64,000 bases of DNA from Rhodopirellula islandica (GCF_001027925.1 NZ_LECT01000029.1:124001-188000), one strand, 5' to 3'; numbered from the stretch's first letter, positions 10,168 through 20,449 are shown. The notes: generated by a model not told the origin, from the letters alone. Made by a program: numbers and translations.

Positions 10168-11019
10168 ATGGCAATTGAAATCGAAGAATCAACACTCAGC
10201 ACCCCCGACGGACGTCAACTGCACTGTCGCCGATCTGGACCTTCATCAGCAGAGATCGCGTTCGTGCTCGTGCACGGATTGGGCGAACACTCCGGTTGCT
10301 ACGAAGACTTTGCCAAACGGATGTCGGCTCTGGATCGGGGGGTGGTCGTTTACGACCAACACGGTCACGGACAGAGTCCTGGCGCCCGCGGCGACGCACC
10401 CAGTTTTGACACGCTGGTCGATGACATTGCAGTTGCTTGCGAATTCGCGGCGCAGCAATTCCCGCGAGCCGAACTCGTGTTGCTCGGGCACAGCATGGGA
10501 GGAAACTTCGTTCTGAATCATCTTCTCGGCCGCGATCACGAATACGTGAAGCGAGCGATTGTCACCAACCCAATGATCCTGCCGCCCAATCCACCCACGC
10601 GTCCGCAAGCCTTCGCGGCGTGGCTGACCGGCAAACTCATCCCGCACATTCGTTTGTCGGCGACAATTGAGCCGACGCAGTTGACTCAGGACGTGGAGGC
10701 GCGACGCGAACTCGCGGACGACGATTTGATTCACGAAAAACTCTCGATTGGAATCGGCAGCCAATTGCTCAGCCATGGCATTTGGTTGACGGATCACGCG
10801 AAAAAGTTGAACGTCAAGTTGTTGGTTCTGACGGGCGCAGACGATGAGCTGTGCGATTCGGACACGACCGACGAGTTCATTGAGAAAGCCGGCCGATTTT
10901 GCCACCATGTCTGCTTCGAAGGACTTCGACACTCGTTGTTGATCGAAGATGAACGCGAGCAAGTCTACGAAGCGATTGAAACCTGGTTGCTCGACACCGC
11001 CGCACTCAGCATCGAGTAG
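10168..11019 (+). CDS. Alpha/beta hydrolase, monoacylglycerol-lipase/lysophospholipase type
   Basis: This 283-residue cytosolic serine hydrolase belongs to the Hydrolase_4 (monoglyceride lipase, PldB-like) group. The oxyanion-hole region HGLGEHSG lies at 36-43, the DQHGHGQSPG motif at 63-72 and the nucleophile elbow GHSMG at 107-111 (Ser109). The acid is Asp225 or Asp226 in LTGADDELCD, and the histidine is His255 in GLRHSLL. All catalytic elements are present and the length is typical. The likely substrates are acylglycerols or lysophospholipids. It lies 44 bases downstream of the small conserved gene. Confidence 0.92.
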   Translation: MAIEIEESTLSTPDGRQLHCRRSGPSSAEIAFVLVHGLGEHSGCYEDFAKRMSALDRGVVVYDQHGHGQSPGARGDAPSFDTLVDDIAVACEFAAQQFPRAELVLLGHSMGGNFVLNHLLGRDHEYVKRAIVTNPMILPPNPPTRPQAFAAWLTGKLIPHIRLSATIEPTQLTQDVEARRELADDDLIHEKLSIGIGSQLLSHGIWLTDHAKKLNVKLLVLTGADDELCDSDTTDEFIEKAGRFCHHVCFEGLRHSLLIEDEREQVYEAIETWLLDTAALSIE

Positions 11020-11115
11020 AACCAGCCTTTTCAACCATCTTCGCTTGCATCACTGGTTGGGCGATCAGTCGACGGTCTCAGTTGGATGGAAGCCGAGGCG
11101 TCCCGTGATTCGGCT

Positions 11116-12408
11116 TCACGCCAAATTGAATTCTTCGCACAGCTCGTCGATGACGTCTTGCTGCATCACCGAGACATCGCCGATCGCTTTTGCGTTGATC
11201 ACCGCTTCGGCGGTCGATTCGAGCACTTCCAAGCGATCAAACGCATCCAAGACTGTTGTTCCGGTGACTAGCACGCCGTCGTTTTCAAGGATCGCGGCCG
11301 GGTTACGACTGCACACGTAATCGGCAACCGATCCATCGCCTGAATACTGAACACCATAGGGAGCACGAGCCACGTCGCGTAGGAAGACGTAGCTTTCAGG
11401 GATGGTTCGAACATCCAAGGGTACACTGGTGACGCTGAATGCTGTTGCGTTGACCGGATGAGCGAACACGATCGCTTGCACGTGAGGGTGCCTTTCGTAG
11501 ATTGCGCGGTGAGCATTGGCGGCTCGACTGGCCAGTTTTCCGTATTCACGAAATTCGCCTTTGACCAGCACAAAGTCCTCGGCTCGCAACAACTCACGGT
11601 CTCGCTGCGTTGGCGTGATCAAGAATGAATCGTCTTTCAAACGAGCTGAAAAACTGCCTTCGGTGCTGATCAACAAACGCTGCCGGCATCCCCGACGCAC
11701 AAACTCGCAGAGTTGCCGACGTAGTTCTTGCTCTTGCGTGGTGGCGGCGGGCGGTTGGTAGCTAATGAAGTCAACGCTTCGATGGGCGGCTTGATCCAGT
11801 TGGGAATCGTCGAGGTATCGAACTTCGCCAATCTGTTTGGCTTTGATCAGCGTCTTGCCCGCGAATTCGAACGCTTCGAATCGTTGGAACGCCGACGCGA
11901 AATCTTGACCGGCAACGACGACGCCGTGGTTTTCCAAGATCACGCTGTCGCATCCGTCTTCGAACTGCTTCGCAATGCTGGCCCCGAGTGCTTCCGTTCC
12001 TGGACAAGCATAAGGTGCGAATCCGACTTTGCCGCAAACACTGTGTGCTTGATGGAACAACCGAGTGTCGGGGGTCCCGCGGCAGATGCTGAAAGCGACC
12101 AGGGCGACCGGGTGAGCGTGCACGATCGCCTTCACATCCGGCCGGGCTTCGTAGATCGCTTTGTGAAACGGAAACTCCGAGGATGGCGGGTGCGGGCCAT
12201 CGACGGATCCATCGGCGCGGACGCAGATGATGTCGTTTCGAGTCAGGTTGCCTTTGTCGACTCTCGCCGGCGTGATCCAAATGTTGCCTTCGCTGTCTCG
12301 GATCGATAGATTGCCACCCGAAGTCGTCGTCATGCGGTAACGATAGATCCGATCCATCGTTTGCATGATTCGGTCCCGTGGATGTTGGACATCTCGCGAA
12401 TGGCTCAT
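11116..12408 (-). CDS. Tandem class II aldolase/adducin protein with one degenerate half
   Basis: The 430-residue protein carries two class II aldolase (L-fuculose-1-phosphate aldolase-type) domains at about 1-205 and 225-430, twice the usual family length. The first has the set expected for zinc and catalysis: Glu78 in PPSSEFPFH, His97 and His99 in VHAHP, and His161 in LENHG. In the second the matching positions are Ala296, Phe315 with His317 retained (FAHP), and Asp377 (LENDG), so it probably binds no metal. Class II aldolases of this type cleave fuculose- or rhamnulose-1-phosphate to DHAP and lactaldehyde. The gene lies 46 bases after an aldehyde dehydrogenase gene, which could oxidise such an aldehyde. 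Substrate is inference. Confidence 0.9.
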   Translation of the reverse strand: MSHSRDVQHPRDRIMQTMDRIYRYRMTTTSGGNLSIRDSEGNIWITPARVDKGNLTRNDIICVRADGSVDGPHPPSSEFPFHKAIYEARPDVKAIVHAHPVALVAFSICRGTPDTRLFHQAHSVCGKVGFAPYACPGTEALGASIAKQFEDGCDSVILENHGVVVAGQDFASAFQRFEAFEFAGKTLIKAKQIGEVRYLDDSQLDQAAHRSVDFISYQPPAATTQEQELRRQLCEFVRRGCRQRLLISTEGSFSARLKDDSFLITPTQRDRELLRAEDFVLVKGEFREYGKLASRAANAHRAIYERHPHVQAIVFAHPVNATAFSVTSVPLDVRTIPESYVFLRDVARAPYGVQYSGDGSVADYVCSRNPAAILENDGVLVTGTTVLDAFDRLEVLESTAEAVINAKAIGDVSVMQQDVIDELCEEFNLA

Positions 12409-12454
12409 TCTATTTCCGTCGGTGAAGGATCAATCAGAAGGTCAGCGGAGGAGA

Positions 12455-13942
12455 TTACAGAGGTCGGACAACCGACGTGCTGCGGTAGTAGTCCATCAGC
12501 GTTTCAGGCGAAAGCACGCCGCCGCCCATGCCGCTTTTCTTGACGCCGCCGTAAGGGACACCGTGTGCGAACACATTGTGAGCGTTGATCCAACTGTTGC
12601 CAGCGATCATCGCCTCAGCGACCCGGTTGGCGCGTTCGGTGTCGGTGGTCCAGACACTGTTGGCCAATCCATAGTCGGTGTCGTTGGCTTTCGCGATCGC
12701 ATCGGCTTCATCGGAAAACTTTGCCAGGTATGCCACGGGGCCAAAGATTTCTTCGCGAGCGGCGACGTTGTCCAGCGGTCCAGCCAACAGAGTTGGTTTG
12801 ACATAGTTCCCGTTCAATCCGTCGACCGTCGCGGGACCACCACCGCACAAGCACTGAGCACCGCCAGCGGTGCCTTTTTCTTGATACCCGAGAACACGCT
12901 CTCGTTGTTTCGGATTCACAACCGGGCCCATGTCACTGTTGGGGTCCAGTGGGTGACCGATGCGGACTTTCTCCATCAACTGCTTGCACTCCGCAACGAA
13001 TTCATCGTAGATGTCTTCGTGGATCAACCAACGCGTTGCATCGCAGCAGACTTGCCCGGTGTGGAAAGTGATCGCACCGACCAACGCTTGAGCGGTGGCT
13101 TTGACATCCACATCATCGAAGACAACCGCGGCGCCTTTGCCCCCCAGTTCCAATTTGACCGGCACCAAGTTGCGTCCGCATGACTCGCCGACCAAGCGGC
13201 CGACTTCGGGCGAACCGGTGAAGGACATGCGTTTGATTTCGGCGTTGTTGGTCAGGGCGGCACCCGCCGTCGCACCACGACCGGTGACCACGTTGATCAC
13301 GCCATCGGGCACACCGACTTCCTTGGCCAATTGAGCCAAGTAGATTGCTGAGAGCGACGTGTCTTCGGCGGGTTTGATCACGACCGTGTTACCGGCAGCC
13401 AATGCTGGCGAGATTCCCCAGCCGATCAACAAGAACGGGAAGTTCCATGGGAAGATGAATGCACAGGCACCCCAAGGTTGTTTGACCGTGTGGGCATCGT
13501 GGCCGGGCACGTCCAACTTCGTGCGTTTCTCGACTTTGTCAGACAACCCAACGAAGTAACGCAGCGTGTCGACGAAGTTTTGCACATCGCCCGCGGCTTG
13601 GGCTTCGATTTTGCCGGCATCGAGTGCCTCGATCTGGGCGATGATCGCTTTGTGACTCTCCACCGCATCGGCGAGCTTCAGCAGAATGCTGCTGCGTTCT
13701 TGTTGCGACAAGCCTGACCAAGCCGGGAACGCTTCGTTGGCGATTTCCACCGCACGGTCAATCTCGGCGGCATTCAGATCGTGGATTTCAGCAAGTTGAT
13801 TGCCCGAGCCTGGGTCGATCGTTGCGATCACGTTTCCTTCTCCGCTCGGGAAGGCTTTGCCGCCGACGAAGCTCGCCAGGGGGGATTGATCCAGGAACGA
13901 TTGAACTTCGGGAAGCAATGTGTGTTGGGTTGCGACGCTCAT
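12455..13942 (-). CDS. NAD(P)-dependent aldehyde dehydrogenase
   Basis: This is a full-length (495 residues) member of the ALDH superfamily, close in appearance to betaine/lactaldehyde-type enzymes. Catalytic residues are Asn167 (FPWNFPF), Glu265 (LELGGKG) and Cys299 (GQVCC), with the cofactor motif FTGSPEVG at about 241-248. It would oxidise an aldehyde to the acid in the cytosol. It sits between the sulfatase genes and the tandem aldolase, all on the same strand with gaps of 72 and 46 bases. In that context lactaldehyde from deoxy-sugar breakdown is a plausible substrate, but the sequence alone cannot fix it. Confidence 0.93.
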   Translation of the reverse strand: MSVATQHTLLPEVQSFLDQSPLASFVGGKAFPSGEGNVIATIDPGSGNQLAEIHDLNAAEIDRAVEIANEAFPAWSGLSQQERSSILLKLADAVESHKAIIAQIEALDAGKIEAQAAGDVQNFVDTLRYFVGLSDKVEKRTKLDVPGHDAHTVKQPWGACAFIFPWNFPFLLIGWGISPALAAGNTVVIKPAEDTSLSAIYLAQLAKEVGVPDGVINVVTGRGATAGAALTNNAEIKRMSFTGSPEVGRLVGESCGRNLVPVKLELGGKGAAVVFDDVDVKATAQALVGAITFHTGQVCCDATRWLIHEDIYDEFVAECKQLMEKVRIGHPLDPNSDMGPVVNPKQRERVLGYQEKGTAGGAQCLCGGGPATVDGLNGNYVKPTLLAGPLDNVAAREEIFGPVAYLAKFSDEADAIAKANDTDYGLANSVWTTDTERANRVAEAMIAGNSWINAHNVFAHGVPYGGVKKSGMGGGVLSPETLMDYYRSTSVVRPL

Positions 13943-14014
13943 ATTCTTTCTCGCTCAAACTTTCTCTGCGGTGAATGGGTTGAAATAGCAGTGTACAACG
14001 ATTGTCGATGGACT

Positions 14015-15976
14015 TCATCGAGGCAGTGGACGTTGGACGGGAAGCCCATCCAACAAACCGGGGCGGGCGGGCCCCGTTCGAAACCGGTACCAGAACGCGC
14101 CATCGTTCAAACCCCCGGCGGGTTGATTGCCAACTGTGATCCAGCCCGGATCTGACAACGCGAAATACGTCGTGTTCGGCTTCAGTCGCGGCAGATCGTT
14201 GAATGTGATTTGTCGGGAGCCCTCGTCAGGGTGCCCAGGTTCAGGATCCGCTTGCCAAATGACCGTTTGGGTGTCACCGGCTTCGTACAAGCGAAGGGTT
14301 TTGCCGGTTGAATTCGCAAACCGAATTGGCCTCGAAAAATGGAAGCTCCAATCTGTATCGCATGGGACATCCATCGCGGACATCGCAGGAACGGCACGCA
14401 CATAAGCGGGCATGATCATGCGAATGCGGTGGTATCCCCAACCTTCTTGATATTCCTTCAACGGTGCACGCCACGACGCAGGCATCTTCGTGTTTTCGCG
14501 AGCGAACTGGAACCAAGCGTCGCTCATCGCTGACAACACCTCGGGGCGCTCCGCCGCCAAATCGAGTGATTCTGCCGGATCGTTTTGAATGTCGTGCAGT
14601 CGCCACGGCCCGTCACTGATACTGGAAATTTTCCAGTTGCCCTTGGTCAGTGCTTTGCCCGTCTGGTTGAAGCACCAAAATATCTCGTCGCGAATCGCGA
14701 GATTCGGCAGGTCAGGGTTTCGAAGCAATGGGAGTATCGAATTTCCATAAAGCGGTTCCAGCTTGCGATCGCCATCATGAGTTGGATACTTCGCACCCGC
14801 CAATTCAAGCAGCGTTGGATACAAATCCGTGACGTGCAACCGCTGTTTGCGAATGGCTCCTGCTTGTCCCGACAATTGCGCTGGCCAACGCACGATCAAC
14901 GGCACAGACACGCCGCCCTCTTGCGCACACGATTTGTACCAGCGGAATGGAGTGTTCTTCAGATACGACCATCCGTTGGACACGAACGCGTTGCTGCCGG
15001 GTTCCCACGGGATTTGTTGGTCGTAGGTGCGGATGTCGCCGTTGCTGTAAGCACCACCATTGTCCGCCATGAAGATCACGATGGTGTCCTCATCGAGTCC
15101 TTGGTCGCTCAAGTGTTGAAGCAACCGCCCCACGTTCCAGTCCAATCGATCCAGCATCCCGGCGTAGGCTGCCATGCGTCGGTTTTCTTGCTCTTGAATC
15201 GTCGCCGGCAACTCGTCCCACCGTCGCACTTCTGCATCCGGCTGGGACATCACGTAACGTTCGTCGATCAAACCCATCGCGATCATTCGGTCGTAGCGAT
15301 CTCGACGCAGCTTTTCCCAACCCGCTCGGTAGCGTTCGTAGTACTTTTCGACGCTCTCGCGAGGTGCGTGCAGCGGTGTGTGCGGCGCATTGAACGCAAC
15401 CTGGGTGAAGAACGGTTTGTCTTGCTTTCGTGCCGAATCGATCTCTTCCATCGCACGGTCCGTGAACGCGTCCGAACTGTACCATCCCTCGTTCACTGGT
15501 TCCGGGGATTGCCGGTCGGTTTGAATCGCCGGTTTGCCTCGTTCGATGCCGGTCCAGCTGTCGATTGCACCACCGAGGAATCCGTAAAACGAGTCAAAGC
15601 CAGCGTCGAGTGGATTGCCGGGTTGATGCCACTTGCCGGCGAGCGACGTCGCATAGCCGGCCTTCTTCAGCAGACGAGCCACCGGTAGCGAGCGTCGATA
15701 ATCATCCGACTGGGAATGCGTGTGGCCGGTCATCAGGCTGGTTCGCGTCACCACGCACATTGGATTGACATGAAATTCGCTGAAGCGAACTCCATCGGCT
15801 GCCAACTGATCCAAATGGGGCGTGTCGATCTCACCGCCGTAGCAACCGAGATCCGAGTAGCCCACATCGTCCGCGATGATGAGCAAGACGTTTGGCTGGT
15901 CCGCCGCTGAAACGTTTGGTTTAGCGGGCAGCACCAGCAACAGGGCGGCAGAAACAAGAAACAAACTTCGCACCAT
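14015..15976 (-). CDS. Secreted arylsulfatase-type sulfatase with atypical CVVTR active-site motif
   Basis: This 653-residue sulfatase of the alkaline-phosphatase fold has a signal peptide (MVRSLFLVSAALLLVLP..., cleavage near residue 25). The metal-binding start PNVLLIIADDVG is at about 28-39. The formylglycine site reads CVVTR (Cys74-Arg78) where CxPxR is usual. KWHQPG and ADNGG-type motifs (FMADNGGAYSNG) follow. The C-terminal roughly 150 residues beyond the sulfatase core are a beta-rich extension. It removes sulfate esters, presumably from algal polysaccharide, in the periplasm. Its ATG overlaps the stop codon of the preceding sulfatase gene by one base (TGATG), showing translational coupling. 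Confidence 0.93.
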   Translation of the reverse strand: MVRSLFLVSAALLLVLPAKPNVSAADQPNVLLIIADDVGYSDLGCYGGEIDTPHLDQLAADGVRFSEFHVNPMCVVTRTSLMTGHTHSQSDDYRRSLPVARLLKKAGYATSLAGKWHQPGNPLDAGFDSFYGFLGGAIDSWTGIERGKPAIQTDRQSPEPVNEGWYSSDAFTDRAMEEIDSARKQDKPFFTQVAFNAPHTPLHAPRESVEKYYERYRAGWEKLRRDRYDRMIAMGLIDERYVMSQPDAEVRRWDELPATIQEQENRRMAAYAGMLDRLDWNVGRLLQHLSDQGLDEDTIVIFMADNGGAYSNGDIRTYDQQIPWEPGSNAFVSNGWSYLKNTPFRWYKSCAQEGGVSVPLIVRWPAQLSGQAGAIRKQRLHVTDLYPTLLELAGAKYPTHDGDRKLEPLYGNSILPLLRNPDLPNLAIRDEIFWCFNQTGKALTKGNWKISSISDGPWRLHDIQNDPAESLDLAAERPEVLSAMSDAWFQFARENTKMPASWRAPLKEYQEGWGYHRIRMIMPAYVRAVPAMSAMDVPCDTDWSFHFSRPIRFANSTGKTLRLYEAGDTQTVIWQADPEPGHPDEGSRQITFNDLPRLKPNTTYFALSDPGWITVGNQPAGGLNDGAFWYRFRTGPARPGLLDGLPVQRPLPR

Positions 15977-17625
15977 CAGTTGGCTCGCTTCGATCGTTTC
16001 GAGTCGTCCATCGAATCACGCAAAAACTGATCGCGTAATTCCCACCAACGGTCCGCCATCCGTTGGACTCGTTCAGGATGCTTGTCCGCCACGTCGTTTT
16101 GTTCAGCCCGGTCGTTGGCCAGGTTATAGAGTTGCCAATCGCCGTCTTCTTTGGACTCCTTGGCAGCGGTTTCGGAACGCAGCCAAGGAAAGGGGCGAGA
16201 GATGTTGGAGTGGATGATCTTCCAGTCACCCTGCCGCAGTGCCCAGTTGCCTTCGTGATAGAACCACAACTCGTCATGAATTGGGGCATCGCTATCATCA
16301 AAAGACGGTTTCAAACTTTGGCCACTCATTGGTGGGCCGGCGGTTTCATCCAGTTCCATCCTGGCGAGATCCAACACCGTCGGTGCAATGTCGATCGCAT
16401 GACCGAGATTGGTCCGCAACTCGTTGGTCGAACGGATTCCCTCGGGCCAATGAACGATGAACGGCGTCGAGATGCCTCCTTCATGCACCCATGTCTTGTG
16501 CCGACGGAACGGGGTGTTCGCCGCGCTGCTGAATCCAGGTCCCAAGCACAGATACGTCGCTGCGGATCCGGGTGACGCGGAAGAATCGTGTCCTTCGCCA
16601 CGGACCATGATCTCCGCACTCGCACCGTTGTCCGACAGGAAACAAATCCAAGTGTTTTTGAACTGGCCCATTTCTTTCAACTGCGTGAGCACACGCCCGA
16701 TCTCCTGATCCATGCGATCCACCATGGCCGCGTGGATCGCCATCTTAGTCGCTTGGAATTGTTGTTGCTCTTTGGTCAGTTCATCCCATGGCAACGGGCG
16801 AGTGATCTCCCCTTCGCCGAGCACCTCGAGTTGGTCGGGGAAGGCATAGGGCGGCCCCACCTCTGTCTCGATCGGAGACAGAGGTCCGACGTCCAGCCTG
16901 AGTTCACGTTGTCGCTGATTGCGTTCTGCTCGCAACGCATCCCAACCGGCGATGTATCGGTCTCGGTACCGCTGGATGTCTTCCGGCAAAGCGTGCAGCG
17001 GAAAGTGAGGGGCGTGGAATGCGAGGAAGTGAAAGAACGGCTGGTCAGCATGATCCTCGGCGTGTTCCTGCAAACAATCAATCGCGTGTTGAGCGGTCGC
17101 GGTGGTCCGATAGAACTTGGGATCGCGGTTCTTCTTGCGGATCGAGTCAAAGAAGCCCGGGCTTCGGGTGGCTTCGTCAGAGAGATCAAACCCGTTGTCA
17201 GTTGGTTTCCCATCGATGTGCCATTTGCCCGAGTGGTAGGTGCGATACCCAGCCGGGCGAAGGTATTCCGCCAACGTTTGAGCCCAATCGGGGCGTTTTC
17301 CACCGCCGCCGTATTGCCGCGTCGCCCCTGGCATGCTGTCACGACGGACTTGTTGTGGGTAGTAGCCCGTCATCACCGCCGCTCGCGTCGGCCAGCATCG
17401 AGCCGTGTTGTAGAACTGCGTGTACCGCAATCCGCCGGCAGCCAGGGCATCCAAATTGGGAGTCGCAATCTCACCGCCGTAACATCCAGTATCTGAAAAC
17501 CCCAGGTCATCGGCCAGGATCACAAGGAAGTTCGGTCGCTCGGCTGCCAGCAAGGGATTGCAAACCACGCCCATCCAGGCGACTGCCATCACCCAAACCA
17601 GATTTCGCACGTTTCGAAAGTTCAT
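15976..17625 (-). CDS. Secreted sulfatase (CWPTR type)
   Basis: This 549-residue sulfatase has a signal peptide (MNFRNVRNLVWVMAVAWMG..., cleavage near residue 29), the metal-binding motif FLVILADDLG, the formylglycine motif CWPTR at Cys77-Arg81, and downstream HSGKWH and LSDNGAS motifs. The frame continues open to 17946, but that extension lacks a signal peptide and covers a repeat-bearing spacer, so I chose the ATG at 17625. The family often carries the TARCWPTRAAVMTGYYPQQ signature of planctomycete and Bacteroidetes arylsulfatases. It is the middle gene of a three-sulfatase run and is coupled to the downstream sulfatase by a one-base overlap. Confidence 0.93.
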   Translation of the reverse strand: MNFRNVRNLVWVMAVAWMGVVCNPLLAAERPNFLVILADDLGFSDTGCYGGEIATPNLDALAAGGLRYTQFYNTARCWPTRAAVMTGYYPQQVRRDSMPGATRQYGGGGKRPDWAQTLAEYLRPAGYRTYHSGKWHIDGKPTDNGFDLSDEATRSPGFFDSIRKKNRDPKFYRTTATAQHAIDCLQEHAEDHADQPFFHFLAFHAPHFPLHALPEDIQRYRDRYIAGWDALRAERNQRQRELRLDVGPLSPIETEVGPPYAFPDQLEVLGEGEITRPLPWDELTKEQQQFQATKMAIHAAMVDRMDQEIGRVLTQLKEMGQFKNTWICFLSDNGASAEIMVRGEGHDSSASPGSAATYLCLGPGFSSAANTPFRRHKTWVHEGGISTPFIVHWPEGIRSTNELRTNLGHAIDIAPTVLDLARMELDETAGPPMSGQSLKPSFDDSDAPIHDELWFYHEGNWALRQGDWKIIHSNISRPFPWLRSETAAKESKEDGDWQLYNLANDRAEQNDVADKHPERVQRMADRWWELRDQFLRDSMDDSKRSKRAN

Positions 17626-17669
17626 CTTAGTTGTCTCTAGAAGTTGGTTGCGATGTTTTGGAGGTGGTG

Positions 17670-17720
17670 TCCGTAGGTTGGACTTCCAAACCAAACATCC
17701 GTAGGTTGGGCTTCCAAGCC
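17670..17720. repeat. Pair of near-identical 23-bp direct repeats
   Basis: Two copies of TCCGTAGGTTGGRCTTCCAA start at 17670 and 17698, 28 bases apart, in the 151-base spacer between two sulfatase genes. The second copy also contains a small hairpin (GGGCTTCCAAGCCC). It looks like part of a dispersed intergenic repeat family, which would need a genome-wide search. Confidence 0.7.
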
Positions 17721-17776
17721 CGACCAAAACAAAAGACGCTGTTCTCCCGACGGTCTTGGAAGACCATTGTACGTGC

Positions 17777-20449
17777 TCAGCGACCTGCGTCCGCGAAGTT
17801 CCATTCGTGAATGGGGACGCCGTTGCCATCGAGCAAACGCATGTTCTGAATCTCGATTTGGCCGGCGCCATTGGACGGGTCGATTCGGACGCCCTGCACT
17901 GGGCCCTGCGGCGAAAGCTGGATGGAATAGGTATGAACGTTTCCATCGTGGATCACATCAAAGCCTTGGCTTCGCTCCGCTGAATACGGCTGGCCAACTT
18001 CCTTCCAGAACACCTGCCCGCGACCTGATGATTTTGATCGCATCTCAACGGTGAATGTCATCGTGGATGCCTTCACCACTTCGGGAAGTGAGGAACTCAA
18101 GTGGGGATCACCGCCGGTGCTGTTGACTCGCAACTTGCCATTGGACAGCGACAGCTCACACGTTCCACCAGGGAGCCAACCGGCGACCGGATTTTGGCGA
18201 GCTTGGTTCTTGGGGGGCTTCTTTTGGTTGGCGCTGCCTTTCAGATTGCCTTTGCCTTCCGCGGCCGCGTTGTACTTGGCGGGAACAAAGTTTTTGTTGG
18301 CCAGCGGTCTGACGGCTTTGGTTTCAACCAGATGCTGCTCGATCAACTTGTCCATCTGCTGGACCCGGTCGGGATGTTTTGCCGCTAGGTTGGTTCGTTC
18401 ACCGAGGTCGTTGTTCAAGTTGAAAAGTTTGTAGCGATGCGACGCGTTTGGACCGCCATGAAAGATGCGGATGAGTTTCCAATCGGCTTGATGCACGCTG
18501 ACCGAAGGCGGCATCCAATTTGGCACGGGAGGATCATGAGGGAAGTAGGTGAAGATCGCGTCTCGCTGCAGCGGCTTCTCCTGCAATGCGGGGACGATGC
18601 TGACACCATCGAAACGCTGGTCCGGCTGAGCGTCGATCGACAACATCTCCAAGAGCGTCGGATAGAAATCGATGCTTTGAATGATCGCATCGCTTCGTGA
18701 TCCGGGCTCCACCACACCGGGCTGGACAACGATCGCCGGGCCACGCACACCGCCTTCGTACATCGTCGCCTTGCCGCCTCGCAGCGGAGCGTTGCTGGTT
18801 GCGGTTGTGCCATCGACTTCGTTGTACATGTTGCCACCGTTGTCCGATGCGAAAACGATGATCGTTTCGTCGGCGATTCCCAGACGGTCCAGCGTGTCCA
18901 GCAACGTGCCAATCGCATCGTCCATGCTTTCGATCATTGCGGCGTAGGTCGGGCAGCGTTGAGGATCTTTGGGGTCGACGCGATCTCGATATTCTTCGAT
19001 CAACTCTTTCTTGGCGTCAAACGGTGCGTGAACGCTGAACATCCAGTAGTTCAGGAAGAACGGCTCGTTTGTGTGTTGCTCGAGGAAGCGAACCGCTTCT
19101 TTGGCCATCCTGTCTTCGAGGTGCTCGTCCGGGATCATCGGATCGTGATCAAAGTCCTTGAACTTCCAAGGTGCGACGTAGCTGCCAGCAGGACCCGGGC
19201 CAGGATGGTGCGGCACGTCGATGTCAAAACCATGTTCCAACGGAGAGTAGGGTTCAGGACCCAGATGCCATTTTCCAAAATGCCCGGTCGCGTAGCCGTT
19301 GTCTTGGAACATTTCGGCAAGCGTGTAGTACTTGGTGTCCAACCGCGAAACGGATTCGGGAATCGTTGAGAACTTGTTCGGTGGTCCTGTCGTCGGCACC
19401 TTCGGTTCCAAAACCACCTTCGGCAGGTGACAGGTCGGGGAAGTGATGCCGTGCCGCGCGGGGCTGAGCCCGGTCAAAACACTCGCTCGTGTTGGCGAGC
19501 ACAGCGGACTGGACGAGTATGCCCGAGTGAACGTCATCCCACGCTTTGCGAGTCGTTCGATATTGGGTGTCTGATAAAGCTTCGTCGTTCCAAACAGCGT
19601 CGTGTCGCTCCATCCAAGATCATCGGCCAGGATGAACAGCACGTTGGGACGCTTCGATGCACTGGTCTTCGGCGACGCAGCGGGCTTGTTCGCCAGTTCT
19701 TTCACTCGGAGGTTCTTCCACAGCACGGTGCCTTTTGCACCTTTGTGAACCTGCAGGCCGAAGAAGCCTTTGGGATAGGATCCGTCGTCAATCCAGTGGG
19801 CGGCTGGAACACCATTGATCCAAGTTTTGACGACGTTGCCCTGGGCAGAAATCGTCACGCGATTCCAAATGTCTTCCTTGGTGGCCGCTCTCGCTGCCTG
19901 GTGCTCTTTCAACCACAGCGGATAAAAGTAACCGCCGCAGCTTTGACCATAGATGCCACCGGACCAATGGCGATCTTGACTGAATCCCTCCATCTCTGCC
20001 TGAGGGCCAAACACCGTTTCAGTTTCGTTTTTGCCTGGCTTGGATTGAGCACGGAACATCACACCGCTGTTGCAGGACTCTTCCCACTTCATGTCGCAGG
20101 TGAAAATAAAGTCGTCGAAGTCATCTCGTTCGGTCGACAAATAGGTGCTGTTGGAACCTGGAACGACTTGGCCAACAAGGATCCCGTCTTGCACCGTGAA
20201 CTTGCAGGTGCCTCCCTTCGGAGTCCAGCCACTCAGGTCCTTGCCATTGAACAACGAGGTGAAGCCTTTCGACAGATCCGGCTCGGGGTCTGTGTTGAGC
20301 AGCATCTCCTCGGGCAAAGGAGCATTCGCCTGGTCTTTGTACTTTGCATGCCACGCATGCTGCTGAGGGTCGAGTTCACCCGCCTCAGCAGAATGGCTCG
20401 CACAGAAGCACATCGCGAGAGCGAGCAAAGGAAGAGGAAGTCGTTTCAT
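17777..20449 (-). CDS. Three-domain fusion: DUF1080, sulfatase (CSPTR) and C-terminal beta domain, secreted
   Basis: This 890-residue exported protein begins with a signal peptide ([23 protein letters not shown]). Residues 60-252 are a DUF1080 (3-keto-disaccharide hydrolase/LamG-like) domain beginning [14 protein letters not shown]. Residues 267 to about 700 are a sulfatase with [14 protein letters not shown], formylglycine motif CSPTR (Cys317-Arg321), GKWH and FASDNGG. From about 745 to the end is a beta-rich domain reminiscent of carbohydrate-binding modules. The ATG at 20449 is preferred to the open extension to 20557 because it starts the signal peptide. It is the first gene of the minus-strand run that continues through two sulfatases, ALDH and aldolase. 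The sugar-recognising ends probably tether the sulfatase to its glycan (inference). Confidence 0.93.
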   Translation of the reverse strand: MKRLPLPLLALAMCFCASHSAEAGELDPQQHAWHAKYKDQANAPLPEEMLLNTDPEPDLSKGFTSLFNGKDLSGWTPKGGTCKFTVQDGILVGQVVPGSNSTYLSTERDDFDDFIFTCDMKWEESCNSGVMFRAQSKPGKNETETVFGPQAEMEGFSQDRHWSGGIYGQSCGGYFYPLWLKEHQAARAATKEDIWNRVTISAQGNVVKTWINGVPAAHWIDDGSYPKGFFGLQVHKGAKGTVLWKNLRVKELANKPAASPKTSASKRPNVLFILADDLGWSDTTLFGTTKLYQTPNIERLAKRGMTFTRAYSSSPLCSPTRASVLTGLSPARHGITSPTCHLPKVVLEPKVPTTGPPNKFSTIPESVSRLDTKYYTLAEMFQDNGYATGHFGKWHLGPEPYSPLEHGFDIDVPHHPGPGPAGSYVAPWKFKDFDHDPMIPDEHLEDRMAKEAVRFLEQHTNEPFFLNYWMFSVHAPFDAKKELIEEYRDRVDPKDPQRCPTYAAMIESMDDAIGTLLDTLDRLGIADETIIVFASDNGGNMYNEVDGTTATSNAPLRGGKATMYEGGVRGPAIVVQPGVVEPGSRSDAIIQSIDFYPTLLEMLSIDAQPDQRFDGVSIVPALQEKPLQRDAIFTYFPHDPPVPNWMPPSVSVHQADWKLIRIFHGGPNASHRYKLFNLNNDLGERTNLAAKHPDRVQQMDKLIEQHLVETKAVRPLANKNFVPAKYNAAAEGKGNLKGSANQKKPPKNQARQNPVAGWLPGGTCELSLSNGKLRVNSTGGDPHLSSSLPEVVKASTMTFTVEMRSKSSGRGQVFWKEVGQPYSAERSQGFDVIHDGNVHTYSIQLSPQGPVQGVRIDPSNGAGQIEIQNMRLLDGNGVPIHEWNFADAGR

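Noticed and set aside
14585-15688. Antisense frame (367 codons) opposite a sulfatase
   Set aside because: The sulfatase motifs are on the minus strand; this frame lacks any motif.
17626-17946. N-terminal extension of the second sulfatase
   Set aside because: It covers a repeat-bearing spacer and the end of the neighbouring gene; the signal peptide starts at 17625.
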